From Aselliscus stoliczkanus (taxonomy: Eukaryota > Chordata > Mammalia > Chiroptera > Hipposideridae), in NCBI GenBank assembly GCA_033961575.1, contig CM066732.1:81114687-81178686 (forward strand): DNA of 64,000 nt, given 5' to 3'. Numbering within the stretch: the first letter of the stretch is position 1; every line of letters starts with the position of its first letter. The notes beneath the pieces were generated by a model. That model was given only the letters and a program-made list of their open reading frames with translations. It was not told the DNA's origin and ran no database searches. This document shows positions 46,080-57,999 of this stretch, in pieces. The position numbers and the translations under genes were made by a program.

Positions 46080-47300
46080 TGACAATTTTAATGATGTCTT
46101 GTGAAACAAGCATAATAGATTGTAAATAAGTCACGAATAAAAGAAAGAAGGGTGAGAAAAAAAAAACAGTCAAAAAGTGTACAATAGTTTCTTCCAGTCA
46201 GGGAAATAAATGCCTGTTTGCAATGGAGGCCAACTATTTTAAGACACTGTAGGACAATTTCTAGTGCAAAGTGAGAGCACTGAAGTTCCATTTGAATAAT
46301 GCAGCAGTCACTTCTGGCCTCTGGAAAGAGATAAACTTCTGGATTCTTTTTGTGGAAAAGATAAGCATAATAATGTAAAACAACAACAATGACCGAAAAG
46401 CCTTAAGAAAGCACATCAGTAGACACATCTTAGTAAAACAGTTTCCTAGTGCTGGAAAAAGAGGCATCTTTCCTTTATTTAACGTACTCAGTTGAACCTC
46501 AGAGGGTAACCTTGATACAATATTAGATGAAAAAGCACAGATTCCAGTGAATTCTCATTGAAACCAATGCTTTAAAAATTAAAATGTTTCAATTTGATCC
46601 ATCTGAAACTTGTTTAATCATTTTAGTCTTATCCAAACTCACTCAGAATGTATATAAAATTGTTTCATGAAAATTTGATAATTCTTGGTAAAAATTTTGC
46701 CTTACACAGTTATAAATAGCTTTTCTAAACTCTAGAAATCATATTGCTCAATGTTTTTGTAAGTAGTGAAGAGTGTTATTTAGGAAAGCATATCAGCTAG
46801 GGTACTTTGTGAAACAAGCAATTGAAAAACTGAAATTTTAAACTGAAAGCCAGTTTAAAAATAAGAAAATTTATTACCTTCAAGGGATGCCATCAAAGTG
46901 GATCGATTTAGCAGGTCAACTTTGTCATCAAGGATTTGAGTTCTTTCAGTTTTACTCTGTTGCCCGCAACATCAGCTTCACATACAGGCTGGTTTCATTG
47001 TGGTTGTGCAATGGTTGCTATAAATTTTTTTGTTCTTGTCATGTGTGAAAGGAAGAGAGGATATTGGGTGAACATCAGTGTCCAACACGGAGAAGCAATA
47101 TAAAAGAATAGAACTATATTTTAATGATATAATTTTTAATGAAATAATTTTTTGTGCATGGCAAGTTCAAATAAAATCTGACTCCATTGCCCTAGTATTG
47201 CATTGTACAATATTCAAAGCCATATTGAAAAAATGTCAAATGTTCTCTATTACTTTCTTTTGGGAATTCAGTTATGACCATTTAGAGGTTCTCAATTCTT
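46080..47300. other. AT-rich sequence, one possible MER-like piece
   Basis: No gene. A stretch near 46,790-46,960 (ATCAGCTAGGGTAC … AATTTATTACC) has the look of an old MER-type repeat but was not assigned. Confidence 0.4.
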
Positions 47301-47352
47301 TCTTTCTACATTGAAAAAGTTTTATATCTAGAATTGACCAGCTGGACTCAGT

Positions 47353-47820
47353 TTAGATGATCCCAATTTTGTTGGCAACATCCAAAGTATCATAGTCAGG
47401 AGCCAGTCAAGCATATGCCTTCTTGTCTCCAGCAGGCCTGATCAGGGTGTTGACCTTGGTCACATCCATGTCATTGAGCTTCTTCACAGCCTGTTTGATC
47501 TGGTGCTTGTTGTCCTTGACATCCACAATGAACACAAGTGTGTTGTTGTCTTCTGTCTTCTTCAGGGTTGGCTTGGTAGTTAGAGGGAAGTTGGTGATGG
47601 CACAATGGTGAAGCTTGTTTCTTCTGGGGGTGCTATTCCGAAGATATGTGGGTTGCCTTCAGAGCCGCATTATCTTGGGCCTTCGGAAGGTTTGTGAAGT
47701 GCCGATCTTCTTTTGTGTGGCTGTGGACACCTTTCAGCGCTGCTTTCTTTGTCTTCAAAGTCTTTGCTTTGGTTTCGGCTTTGGCAGGGGAGGGACTTCC
47801 TGCTTCGCTTTCAGAGCCAT
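47353..47820 (-). pseudogene. RPL23A: RPL23A processed pseudogene
   Basis: Read on the minus strand from ATG at 47,820 this is an intronless copy of the ribosomal protein L23a (large subunit, uL23) coding sequence. Segments in order encode KAETKAKTLKTKKAALKGVHSH, TFRRPK, RRNK, then [20 protein letters not shown] and VNTLIRP, ending in NKIGII and TAA at 47,353. The span of 468 bases nearly equals the 471 of a full reading frame. A TGA replaces an Arg codon in AY(R)LAPDYD, and small indels near the start shift frame. The 3' UTR (ACTGAGTCCAGCTGG) continues to about 47,315. No intron and scattered defects mark it as LINE-1-mobilised and dead. Plus-strand frames of 60-79 codons here are shadows. 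Confidence 0.93.
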
Positions 47821-47829
47821 TTTATTGAA

Positions 47830-48512
47830 AAACAGCAAGGCTCTAAATTCTTAATTATACAGCTGCAAAATGAAAATTTTAAATGTAATTTTACAAAATT
47901 GTGAACTCTTACATTGTTCACTTCTTAGGGCAGAGATAGCTACTTCCTCTCACGTTTCAGTTGGGCCACAGTTGCTCAGAATAAAGTCTGCTTGGCAGCT
48001 CCCTTTCAGCTAGGTTTAGCTACCTGATCAAGATCTTCCCCTGGGATGCAAGTGGAAGTGGTATAGGCAACTTCCAGTTCATGCTTTTCAAGGAAAAGTG
48101 TGACACCTTCTGGGTGGTAGAAGCAACAAGAAAAAGCCTGGACACCTGGTGACTTTAACAGAAGATCTGATATCAGCTTACATACTTATGTCTATCTTGT
48201 ATATGCCACTTTTTTTTAGACTGAACTTACATCTTAATAAAGTAGGTAGCCAATATCAATAAACTATCTATAATAGAATGAGGTGTGATTCCTAGAGACT
48301 AGACACTGCATTACAATCCTTATGGATACAATATAAAGTACATTGCTTGATTGTGAATATTTTTAGGAAGGAGTAACATGATATGGAGCTCCCAATATTT
48401 TTATTTTAAAATTATAGTTATTTTATTTACACAGAAGATTTAACTGTTTTGAATGAATTTACTCATTTTAAGCAATTAACATCCAATCACTTTACTTAAA
48501 ATAATCAAACCA

Positions 48513-48557
<45 letters not shown>

Positions 48558-49330
48558 CATACATCTTCACTGTTTACTGTCTCAAGGCATTTTTAACAAG
48601 CTATTGTACTCATAGAATTAATTAGACCTGAAAATTGTATAATAAAAACAATAAAAACTATAAGAATGCATTAAAATAGAATACCAAAATAATAGAATCT
48701 AAGGTTTCTAAAGTTGTCTTTGACTAGTCAAATGTTCCTTAATATCTGGATGCATCAGAATACATTGTTCATTATAATGTTAAAGGAATGTAATGAAATA
48801 AAAATTGAGGCAATAGAGAATTCAGTATGTGCAATTATTTTAAATTTAAAATCTTCCCCATAATCAACATAGCTAAAAGCATAAAAGACAAATGATAGAG
48901 AAATTAGAAGCAATTATCAAAGGAATTCTTAGCAGAAATTTCTGGTTTAAATTAAAGCCTATGATTAAAAATCTCCTGCCTCTTTGTCCTTCTCCACTCT
49001 TCCCACAATCCACTACTGTTGCAGCACCTGTAACTTCATTTTTTTCCCCTCAAAGACAGTCATGCTATGTTTGATCCATCATAAGAATCAATATAACTTC
49101 AGGCCCTTCTGGTTCCTCTTTCTGTATGTGTTAATGCTTAATTTTTAAATTAGCCTAGATGGAAATGCTTTTGAATAAAGGCCATGAAAAGTAAAATTAT
49201 TTTTCACTTATATAACTGTTCATTTTTTAAATGTAAAAAAAGACCTTTTCTTTTTTTTTTTAATTGAGGTTGGGAATATAGCACAATATATTTTGGGAGC
49301 TGGGGCTAAATTACAACTATTTAGATGCCC
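47830..49330. other. Intergenic sequence with an unassigned patch
   Basis: 47,930-48,200 is less AT-rich (TTGGGCCACAGTTGCTCAG … CACCTTCTGGGTGGTAG) and may be an old repeat that I cannot name. The rest is AT-rich with one TG microsatellite. No gene. Confidence 0.4.
48516..48556. repeat. (TG)n microsatellite
   Basis: About 20 uninterrupted TG units. Confidence 0.95.
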
Positions 49331-49378
49331 TAAACATTAAAAAGGTTATAGTGCATACTGTTTTCTTTTTGTTTTGTT

Positions 49379-49475
49379 TTGTTTTTTTGAGGGCCGTGTC
49401 ACTGGCCCTCATATGTGGGACCCGAACCGGGGCCGCTGGCTTCCCAAGCCAGAGCTTAACCACAGTGCCACTCAG
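49379..49475 (-). mobile_element. Rhin-type SINE, short monomer, head truncated and fused to LINE-1
   Basis: TTTTG tail and GAGGGCCGTGTCACTGG … AACCACAGTGCCACTCAG, where the last dozen bases of the head (GGCCGGCC…) are missing. It joins directly to a plus-strand LINE-1 3' end. Confidence 0.85.
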
Positions 49476-49533
49476 GTAAAAAGTATAACTATTGCACTGT
49501 TGTACACCTGAAACTAATTAAAAATAAATAAAA

Positions 49534-49581
<48 letters not shown>

Positions 49582-49620
49582 AAAAAGAAAGAAAGAAAAT
49601 AAGAAAGAAAAAATTTCCAA
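49476..49620 (+). mobile_element. LINE-1 3' terminal piece with (AAAG)n tail
   Basis: GTAAAAAGTATAACTATTGC … GTACACCTGAAACTAATT is the last 50 bases of the LINE-1 3' UTR, followed by about 17 AAAG units with interruptions. Its 5' side is replaced by the inverted SINE. Confidence 0.8.
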
Positions 49621-49669
49621 AACTTAAAAAAAAAAAAAGGGTGTAGTGCATCATCTCCAGGTGTGACTC

Positions 49670-49840
49670 TTTCATTCATTCAATCAAACAGTGGTTTTGA
49701 GCATCTGATCAGGTATCGAGGTGCTGGAGACACAAGAGTAAACAAAATTAATTGTCCTTAGTATGTTCACATTCTGGTGATTAAAACCAATACTATACCA
49801 TCAAACAAGTATGGGGTAATTCAATAAAGTTCTATTGTTT
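49670..49840 (+). repeat. Ancient LINE-derived fragment
   Basis: TTTCATTCATTCAATCAAACAG … GGTGCTGGAGACACAAGAG … TTCACATTCTGGTGATT follows the same old pattern as 9,680. Confidence 0.55.
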
Positions 49841-49849
49841 TATGAATCC

Positions 49850-50830
49850 TATTTTTCTTCTTTGGGAAGTATCAAAATTCTTTTAAAAATTGTGTGGTGA
49901 TACTAAAGTTCTTTTGTGCACATACTTAAACTTCATATAGGCTGTTACACATTGATAACATTTATTTGCTGAATATATCTTTTGTCGTTTTTCAGAAGTC
50001 TTTGGCAATTAGCTTTTTAAAAAATTGTACTTGAAAAACCCTTCAGCTAATATATTTGTTTTCCCCTTTTAAAAAAATTACAACTTTATAAGGTTCAAAA
50101 TAACCAACTCATTAAAAACTAGAGAAACTTGAAGTGGTTTTAAAGTTGAAATCATTAATTGTGTTTTGTTGGAGAGAATGCTGCTAATTAATTTTTGTTT
50201 GGAATTCTGCATTCTTATATTTACATAATTCAGTACGTATTTTAGGGGGTCATATCTTCAGTAATTTTTTAATAAAACATCTGATACATTCAAAATAACC
50301 TATGTAATATATAGTCAGATTATCAATCATAATAAAAGAAACACCAAGAATATAATATCATACTTAAAAACTGCACAATTGTAAATACCATGGAAAAAAA
50401 TAATCTTTTCTTTTGGAGACTTTTTTTTTTTTTAGTTCATGTCCCCCTTATATTTTAACTGTTATCTATAGAATATTATGGGTGTTATCTTAAGAAATAT
50501 TTAGTTGTCTTCTCCTTTTTAAAGTGCTAATGATAAGTTTTATTTTGAAATAATTCCAAATGCATGAAAATATGGCAAGATCAGTATAAATAACTTTTTA
50601 TCTGATCCCTATGAAAGTGAATGATCACATTCATAGGGTGATGCCTCATCATCACCAAATGCTTTTAATGTGTAATCTCTGCAATGATGTAAAGATCCTA
50701 TCTTACCACAGTATAATGATCAAAATCAGAATATTAACACCGAAACATCAATACCATCTCATTTGTAGTTCCAGTTAATTTTTTGCCAATGCCAGTAATA
50801 AAAAGAGTCAATCCAAGTTATATGTTTCAG
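49850..50830. other. AT-rich sequence, possibly old LINE-1 3' UTR at its right end
   Basis: No gene. From about 50,530 (TTTGAAATAATTCCAAATGC) it resembles L1 3' UTR material but is too diverged to delimit. Confidence 0.4.
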
Positions 50831-52114
50831 TTAGCTGTCACTTTAATAAAATTAAATAGGCTTTAGGTTTTAGAGCAGTTTTAGATTCACAGCAAAACTG
50901 AGCAAAAATAGAGAGTTTCCATATGCTCTCTCACTCATAGCCTCGCCTGTTATTAACATATCACACCAGAGTGGCACATTTTTATAATTGATGAAACATA
51001 TCATTTACCACCTGAAGTCCATTGTTTACCTTAAGTTTCACTCTTGGTGTTTTACATTCTGTGGTTTTTGACAAATATATAATGGCATGTATAGTTTCAC
51101 ATCCTTAAAAATCCTATGTGCTCTGCCTCCCTCTCTCTCTTACTTCTGGGAGTCTCTAATCCTTTTACTGTTTCCCTATTTTCGCCTTTTCCAGAATGTC
51201 ATTTAGTTAGAATCACACAATACGTTGCCTTTTCATATTGGCTTCTTTCACTTCGTAATGTGCATTCTAAGGTTCCCCCATGTCTTTTCATGGCTTGATA
51301 GCTCATTATTTTTAGTACTGAGTAGTATTCCATTGTGTGGATGTGCCACAGTCTATTTATCTAGTCCCCTACTGAAGGACATCTTGGTTCCTTTCAAGTT
51401 TTGGCAATTATGAATAAAGCTGCTATAAACACCCATGTGTAGGTTTTTGTGTGGACAAATACCCCCAAACTGTTTTTCAATCAGCCTCACTCCCAATCCT
51501 AGCACCTGGTAACTACTGACCAATTTACTGCTCCTAATGTTTTGTCTTTTCCAAAATGTCTTATCAAGGTATGCAGTCTTTTGATTCTGGCTTCTTTCAC
51601 TTAGCATACTGCATTTTATCCATATTGCAGCAAGTGTTGCTAATTTGTTCCCTTTTGTTGCTCAGTAGTGTTCCACTGTGTGAACGTACTATAGTTTTCT
51701 TATCTGTTTCCTCTTTGAGAGGCATTTGGTTGTTTAGAAGCAATTTTGAATAGAGCTCTTATAAACTTTCATGTACAGGTTTTATTTGAGCACTGGTTTT
51801 CAAATCTCTAGGGTAGAGAGTTTGGCATGGGATTGCTGGATCATATGGCAAGTGTACATTTAGCTTTATAAGATGTTGACAAGCAGTCTTTCAGAATGGC
51901 TATATAATTTTGCATTTCCACCAGCAATGTATGATAGTTCCAGTTACATATCTTTGCCAGCACTTAGTGTTGTTAGTATTTTTTTCTTTTTTTCATTCTA
52001 ATAGGTGTGTAAGTGTGGTTTGAATATGCATTTCCCTAATGACTAATGATATTGAACATTTTTCTTGTGCTTGCTTGCTGTCTATATTTGTTCGTATCTT
52101 TTGCACATTTTATT

Positions 52115-52536
52115 TTATTTTAAAGATTTTATTGGGGAATTGGGGAAGGGAAACAGCTTTGGGGAATCGGGGAACAGACAAGTTGCTGTCCTTTTGTTCT
52201 TCAGTCTAGTTGTGGAGGAAGTCGCTTCACTGGCGCATGTTGGTACCACCATTGAGCTCTTCCTGGGTGAGGGAGTCGCTCGCCCGCCATTGGACAGCCG
52301 CTCACGGCGGCTCATGGCAGCTCACAAGAGCACATGCCAGCTGTAGGCCAGCCCCACTGCAGCCTATGATGTTGCCAGCGACTTGGCAGCCCAGCTTCAG
52401 GTCGAGCTGTTGTTCAGCATCTTAGCTGCAAAGGGCGCAGCATCACTGGCCCACATGTGGGATCCGAAGTGGGGCTCTGCTGCTCAGAACTGGCGTCCCA
52501 AGCCAACTCCTAACCAACATGCCACTTGGCCAACCC
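52115..52536 (-). mobile_element. Rhin-type SINE, long composite form
   Basis: AAAGATTTTATTGGGGAATTGG … CTTGGCCAACCC. Head is diverged (TTGGCCAA for CGGCCGGC) and the flanks lack a clean duplication, so it is one of the older copies. Confidence 0.85.
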
Positions 52537-52889
52537 TGCTCGTTTTAAAAATATTGATTTTTTCATGTTTTGTTATTGGGTTTTGAGAATTCTTTATATA
52601 TCCAAGATATAAATTTTTTATCAGATAAGGGATTTTTAGATATTTTCTCTCCTTTAAAGGTTTGTCCTTTAGAAAGCAAAACTTCTTAACTTTTCAAAAA
52701 ACAAAAGTTCTTAATTTTGATGAGTTAAATGTACCTTTTTTTTTTTTTTCCCTTATAAAGATAGTACTTTGGGTAACATATCGAAGAAATACTTGCCTAA
52801 CCCAAGGTCAAAGATTTTATTCTATATTTTCATATAGAAATTTCGTAGTTTTAAATTTTACATTTACAACTATGAACCAGTAATTTTTT

Positions 52890-52994
52890 CTTTTTTTTTA
52901 GAGGGCAGTATCACTGGCCCTCATACATGGGATCTGAACCTGGGCCGCTGGCTTCCCAAGCCAGCTCTTAACCACCATGCCTCTCGGCCGGCCC
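52890..52994 (-). mobile_element. Rhin-type SINE, short monomer
   Basis: GAGGGCAGTATCACTGG … CCTCTCGGCCGGCCC. Flanked by GAACCAGTAATTTTT and GAACTAGTAATTTTT. Confidence 0.9.
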
Positions 52995-53339
52995 TGAACT
53001 AGTAATTTTTATACATTGTGTGAGGTAGGGATTAAAGTATATTCTTTATCATATGGCTATCAAGTTTTTCCATACTCTTTGTTCAAAAGGTCACCATTTC
53101 TTCCTAGGATAGCCTTTGTAATTTAGTAAAAAATCAGTTTGCTATATATGCTTGGGTCTGTTTCTGAGTCTCTATTCTGTTCCACAGATTTGAGTGAATA
53201 TCCTTTCTCCAATACCACACTGTCTTGATTTTGCAGCTTTATAATAAATCTTGAAACTCAGTAGTGAGTGTCTTCCAACATTTTTTTGCCAACTTGTTAT
53301 AGATGATTAAATATTGTTACCTTGCCTCTGCTCTTCCAA

Positions 53340-54190
53340 AAATCCTATATCTTTTTTTTGACTCAATAGAGCCCAGTTTCTTAGCAGATTCCCCTGTAAT
53401 TAATATTGGCATACAAAGGAAAACTACCCATGAATCTCCCTTCCTAGCGCATTTCTTATAGTTTTAATGGAAACTGTCTTTTGGGCCTTTCTGGGAACAT
53501 AATCCACCTTGCTGGTGGGTTATCTGGTTTTATATATTACATTCACTTCTACATGTTCACCTCTCTGAGTCTTTTTATCGTTCTACAGTATTTTGCCAAG
53601 ACAGCTTTAGCACCTCAACTTCATACATCATTAGTCATTCCTCCCTTCTTTCCCCCGCTCGCCAATATCAAGAAGCTATCCTAGCTGTGTATTAGGTTCT
53701 GCTTCAGCTGTGTGTGCCTGCACATTTATCTGACTGCACATTTATCTGAGTTCACAGGAGAATGCCAACATATTAATCAACCCTGTCTATGTTCTCCTCC
53801 TCACTTCTTCCAGGACCCTTCAGATCCATTTCCAGCAATGTTATCTCAGTTTCTGCTACTATGTATTAGGAAAATACAGATTTTAGGAAAGAATCCCTTT
53901 TTTCCATTGCAGGGTCTATACTTCATATTTGGGTCATGCTGATGTTCTTAGTTACTAGTCAGAACCAAAGTGGGGGACGTAGGGCATATTTTGAGAGAGG
54001 AGAGTATAATTTTTCCAGGCATCCTTCCTAGCCAAGGAAAGGCTACTTTCCTTCAGCCAAGAGGAAGGGGAGCTTCTTGATTACACAGTTGAGGGCAAGG
54101 TGCTCAAGGTTCTCAAGTACATTCACTTAACTATTTCCACCTTGGTTCTCAGAGTCCCAGTCCTTCTATATTAGCTCTTTTCTCTTTCCC
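53340..54190. other. Unique sequence, nothing identified
   Basis: No gene or recognised repeat; short frames have no family resemblance. Confidence 0.4.
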
Positions 54191-54208
54191 TGCTAGGGCC
54201 CTGACTTT

Positions 54209-55273
54209 TTTTTTTTTTTTTTTTTTAGAAAATTTAGTTTTATTTATTTTTTTTGTTAAACTTTATTAGTAGTAGTAGTAGTTACAGATGTACAAAACAA
54301 TGCAATAGTTACTTTTCTCACCCCTTACAAAGTGACTCCCCCCTCCCCTGCCCTTCCACCCCGATATCATACACATCTATCACAATTCCATTGACTCCAT
54401 TCCCACACTATACTCCATATCCCATGACTATATATGTAATAAACTATAGTTGACATATAATATTGTTCAGCGGCAGCTTCAGATGTACAGTGCAGTGGTA
54501 AGGCCACTACACCGTCCATGAAGTGGTCTCCCTAAAAAGACATGCGTCCTTCTGTTCCCCTAAAAAAAAATATTTACAACCTTATAGATTATATTTCCTA
54601 AATTGTCTCTTCTGTCTCTGCAGTAGTATTGTAGTTATCAGTTTATGTTGCCTCTTCCCTTCCCTTTCTCCCTCATACCCATCCCCATCCCATCTAGCCC
54701 TCATCAGTTTTTTCTTTGTGTCTCTAAGATTATTTTTGTTTACATTGCTCGTTTACTCAGTTCTTTAGATTGCACATATAAGTGAGATCATAAGGTATTT
54801 GTCTTTCTCCGACTGACTTATTTCACTTAACATAAGTTCTCTAGGTCCATCCATATCGTTGCAAATGGTACGATTTCTTTCTTCTTTATAACTGCGTAAT
54901 ATTCCATTGTGTAAATGTACCAGTTTCTTAATCCAGTAGTCTACCGATGGGCATTTTGATTCTTTCCAAGTCTTGGCTGTTGTAAATAGCGCTGCAATGA
55001 ACATAGGGGTGCATATATATTTTCAAATTAGTGTCTTGCGTTTTTCAGGATAAATGCCTAGGAGTGGAATTGCTGGGTCAAAAGGTAGTTTTTTTTTGAG
55101 ATACCTCCATACTGATTTCCATAGTGGCTGCACCAATCTGCAATCCCACCAACAGTGCAGCAGGGTTCCCTTTTCCCCACATCCCTGCCTACACTTGTTG
55201 TTTGTTGATTTATTGATGATAGCCATTCTGACTGGAGTGAGGTGGTATCTCATTGTGGTTTTTATTTGCATTT
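54209..55273 (-). mobile_element. LINE-1, 5'-truncated, with target-site duplications
   Basis: T-run tail, 3' UTR (54,240-54,740) and the ORF2 C-terminal coding region up to 55,273. Exact duplication TGCTAGGGCCCTGACTTT at 54,191 and 55,274. The shared 18-base flanks and readable ORF2 end make this one of the younger LINE-1 insertions here. Confidence 0.93.
54765..55271 (-). pseudogene. LINE-1 ORF2p C-terminal remnant
   Basis: Two adjacent frames, 55,023-55,271 and 54,765-55,004, encode the Cys-rich C-terminus of ORF2p. The first contains [14 protein letters not shown], the C-x-H-x-C type motif, then [14 protein letters not shown]. The second contains MFIAALFTTAKTWKESKCPS and later DKYLMISLICAI, the ORF2 end. 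A stop separates the two. The reverse transcriptase and endonuclease are absent, so it is inactive. Confidence 0.9.
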
Positions 55274-55289
55274 TGCTAGGGCCCTGACT

Positions 55290-56450
55290 TTCCTATAGGA
55301 CACTTGCTTTAGCTCTGAATTCTTTGTAACTACAATCAATTCTTAGGTTGAATTTTCAGCACAGTCAGCTTCCTGGTTATAGGAGATAAGGATCTCTTTA
55401 AGTGCTAGCATGGAGGCCTTTTGACTTACACTCTGTGTCCTGAATTGATGAATAGCTGATGTGAGCTTGTCATTTTCTTCTTTTTGCATTTCAATCACAG
55501 TCAACAGCCAGTCGACTTCATAATCCTTAAAATACCATTGCTCTCATCCTGTATCTCACTCAAATTCAACATATGTATAACTTTTAGGAATATTAATTCT
55601 GTAACTCACCATGAGTCACCACCACCCTGCTTTCTATTGGCCATGTAATTCTTGTAACCATCTGGCGAGTGCAGTGGAATTAGAATCCAATTTCCAGAAT
55701 TCCATTCACAGGGTCCAACTGTCTGGTATTAAGTATCTTAGATTGGGTTTTCCCAAAACTAGACCGAGATATAAGACATAGGAATCTGCGTGTAAATAGG
55801 TTATTTGGGTATTGATCCTAGGAAACAGTGATAGCAAAGAGAGGAAGTCGAGAGAGGGAAGGAATGTAAGCTAATAAAGGGGGTGGTATTAAGCAGGTTA
55901 CCACTGTGGGAAACTCAGAATCAATCCTGTTGAGAATTCTGGGAATCCTGAGGTACATAATATACCTCAGAGGTATTCCCCTTACAAGAATGTGGAAGCT
56001 AGGTTATTTATATTCCAAGTGCCATCCATCGTTTTCTGGGTTTCAGGAGCTTGACTCTCTGTCCTTTCAGACTATGTTATAGATGGGCATTGGAAGTCGC
56101 CAGCATGTACTGAAACAGCAAATCTTGATGAAATATGGGAGGAGCACTAACAGTGTTGACCATAATTCTATTCTATAAATGGTTTTTAGTATTTATAAGA
56201 TATACTAAAGTTATTTGTTTATAGTTTTCTCATAAATAAATGCTTTCATTTCCTGCTTGATTCTTTTGGAATTTTTGGTAGAAACTAAAAAATCCACAAA
56301 TAATGATTATTGAAACTTTCCTATATTATAAAACTACTTCTTATTTTGCTTCTATTTCTACATCAACTAGGTCCTCAGGAAAACTTTTGAATAGTATTGA
56401 TGATTATGACCTTCTGTTGTTGATTCTTTAGACAGAAAAGCCTCATGTGG
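55290..56450. other. Unique sequence, possible old MER-like part
   Basis: No gene. About 55,770-55,990 (AAACTAGACCGAGATATAAG … AAGCAGGTTACCACTG) has the look of an old transposon-derived repeat but was not assigned. Confidence 0.4.
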
Positions 56451-56460
56451 TTTTTCTTTT

Positions 56461-56565
56461 TCTTTTTTTTTGAGGGCAGTGTCACTGGCCCTCATATGTG
56501 GGACCCGAACCGGGGCCGCTGGCTTCCCAAGCCAGCACTTAACCACTGTGCCACTCTGCCGGCCC
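56461..56565 (-). mobile_element. Rhin-type SINE, short monomer
   Basis: T-rich tail, GAGGGCAGTGTCACTGG … GCCACTCTGCCGGCCC. No clear duplication was found. Confidence 0.88.
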
Positions 56566-56718
56566 AAACCTTATATGTTTTAAGACCAATGTTTGGTCTT
56601 TACTTTTATATATTTTTAAAATATTAAGGCAATTTCATTCTGCCCCTGATTTATTAAAGACATTTTAAATTTTAATACTACCTATTCATATTTGTGAAAT
56701 GTATTTTTAACGTTTATG

Positions 56719-57218
56719 AGGTCTGACAAGTTTGCGAACTTGTTGAAACGATGTTGCTAACCTTTTTTTTATATTAGAGGGATTATTCATTATGATTTTG
56801 TACAAACTGGATAAATAGTTAACCAAGTTTACTATTTGGAAGTGCTGAAAAAGCTGCATGAAAAAGTTAAATGACCTGAACTTTTTGACAACAATGCATG
56901 GCTCTTAAATCACGACAATGCACCAACTCACAGGGCACTGTCTGTGAGGGAGTTTTTAGCCAGTAAACAAATAGTTGTATTGGAACACCCTCCCTATTCA
57001 CCTGATCTGGCCACCAGTGACTTCTTTCTTTACCTGAAGATAAAGGAAATATTGAAAGGAAAAAATTTTGATGACATTCAGGACATCAAGGGTAACATGA
57101 CGACAGCTCTGAAGGCCATTCCAGAAAAAGAGTTCCAAAATTGCAGAGTAGTGATACTCAGCAATGTGGTATGTAGCACTTTTTCTAGGATGAGTTCGCA
57201 AACTTAATTGTCTGAGCT
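56719..57218 (+). mobile_element. Mariner-family DNA transposon, internally deleted
   Basis: Inverted ends: GAGGTCTGACAAGTTTGCGA at the left, and GAGTTCGCAAACTTAATTG…GAGCTC at the right, whose complement matches it. Between them is the second half of a mariner transposase; the DNA-binding N-terminal half is gone. The residual frame is 56,944-57,207, with earlier parts in other frames. Visible motifs: NHDNAPTH, then HPPYSPDL and the last catalytic Asp in SDFFLYLKIKE, the D,D34D layout. It differs from the Hsmar2-like MITEs in its ends. Confidence 0.85.
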
Positions 57219-57224
57219 CGTATG

Positions 57225-57850
57225 TCCATAACTCTGTAGCTTTTCTCCTATAGTCTCTTCACATAACGAATTTTCTTTCCTTGATAAACTCATGTAATTC
57301 GCCTGTGGAACCACCTGTACCTGGTTCACTTTAAGGGACTGTATATTTTACATATTCTTCAATTACTCTTATGTAAATTTTTCTCTCGTGATATTTTAGT
57401 CACTTGAATTTTTCCTTAAAAACATCTATTTTCAAATATTGGCATATAATTTAAGTTAGGATTTATTAATTGTAAATCTGTAATTGTGTATTCATCTTCT
57501 CTCTCATCTTTCTTCATCATATTTGACAGATGTTTGTTTGTTTTTTGATTTCTGAAAAATAAGATCCTGATTTTTATTTTTCAGATCTATTGCTTTATTG
57601 CATTCTAATTACTTTAGTATATATTTTAAAATTTCATCAAGTTTTTCCTCTTGGTTTATTTAATTTTCAAGCCCTCTGTGTTAAATACTAAGTTATTTTG
57701 TTTGTACTATTTGTTTTTATTAATTACAAACTTGAAGGCTGTCCTCTCAATTTCACACATATAAATACATGGCTCCTATGAACACATTACTCTGTTGCAT
57801 TTGTTATACAGGGAATAATAATTTTGAGTTTCTGGCATACTTGGGACTGT
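57225..57850. other. AT-rich sequence, nothing identified
   Basis: No gene, RNA or repeat recognised. Confidence 0.45.
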
Positions 57851-57864
57851 CAGCAATTCTACTT

Positions 57865-57990
57865 TTTATTTTTATTTTATTATTATTTTTTTTTTTTGAG
57901 AGCAGTGTCACTGGCCCTCACATGTGGGACCCGAACCCCGGCCGCTGGCTTCCCAAGCCAGTGCTTAACCGCTGCGCCACTCAGCCGGCC
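57865..57990 (-). mobile_element. Rhin-type SINE, short monomer
   Basis: TTTTATT-rich tail, GAGAGCAGTGTCACTGG … CGCCACTCAGCCGGCC. AGCAATTCTA / AACAATTCTA flanks fit a target-site duplication. Confidence 0.9.
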
Positions 57991-57999
57991 AACAATTCT

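Larger units (their letters stand above)
50840..53330 (-). mobile_element. Old LINE-1 (3' UTR and ORF2 C-terminal part)
   Basis: Plus-strand words GTTTTAGAGCAGTTTTAGAT, GGCTTCTTTCACTT, ATGGCTTGATAGCTCATT, AATTATGAATAAAGCTGC, CATTCTAATAGGTGTGTAAG and CTGTTCCACAGATTTGAGTG occur in the order of an antisense old mammalian L1 from 3' UTR back into ORF2. Part of it (about 51,120-51,460) reappears in diverged form at 51,485-51,780. Two SINEs (52,115 and 52,890) interrupt it. No open frame of note. Confidence 0.75.

Noticed and set aside
47615..47854. Cys/Phe-rich plus-strand frames
   Set aside because: Antisense of the RPL23A pseudogene.
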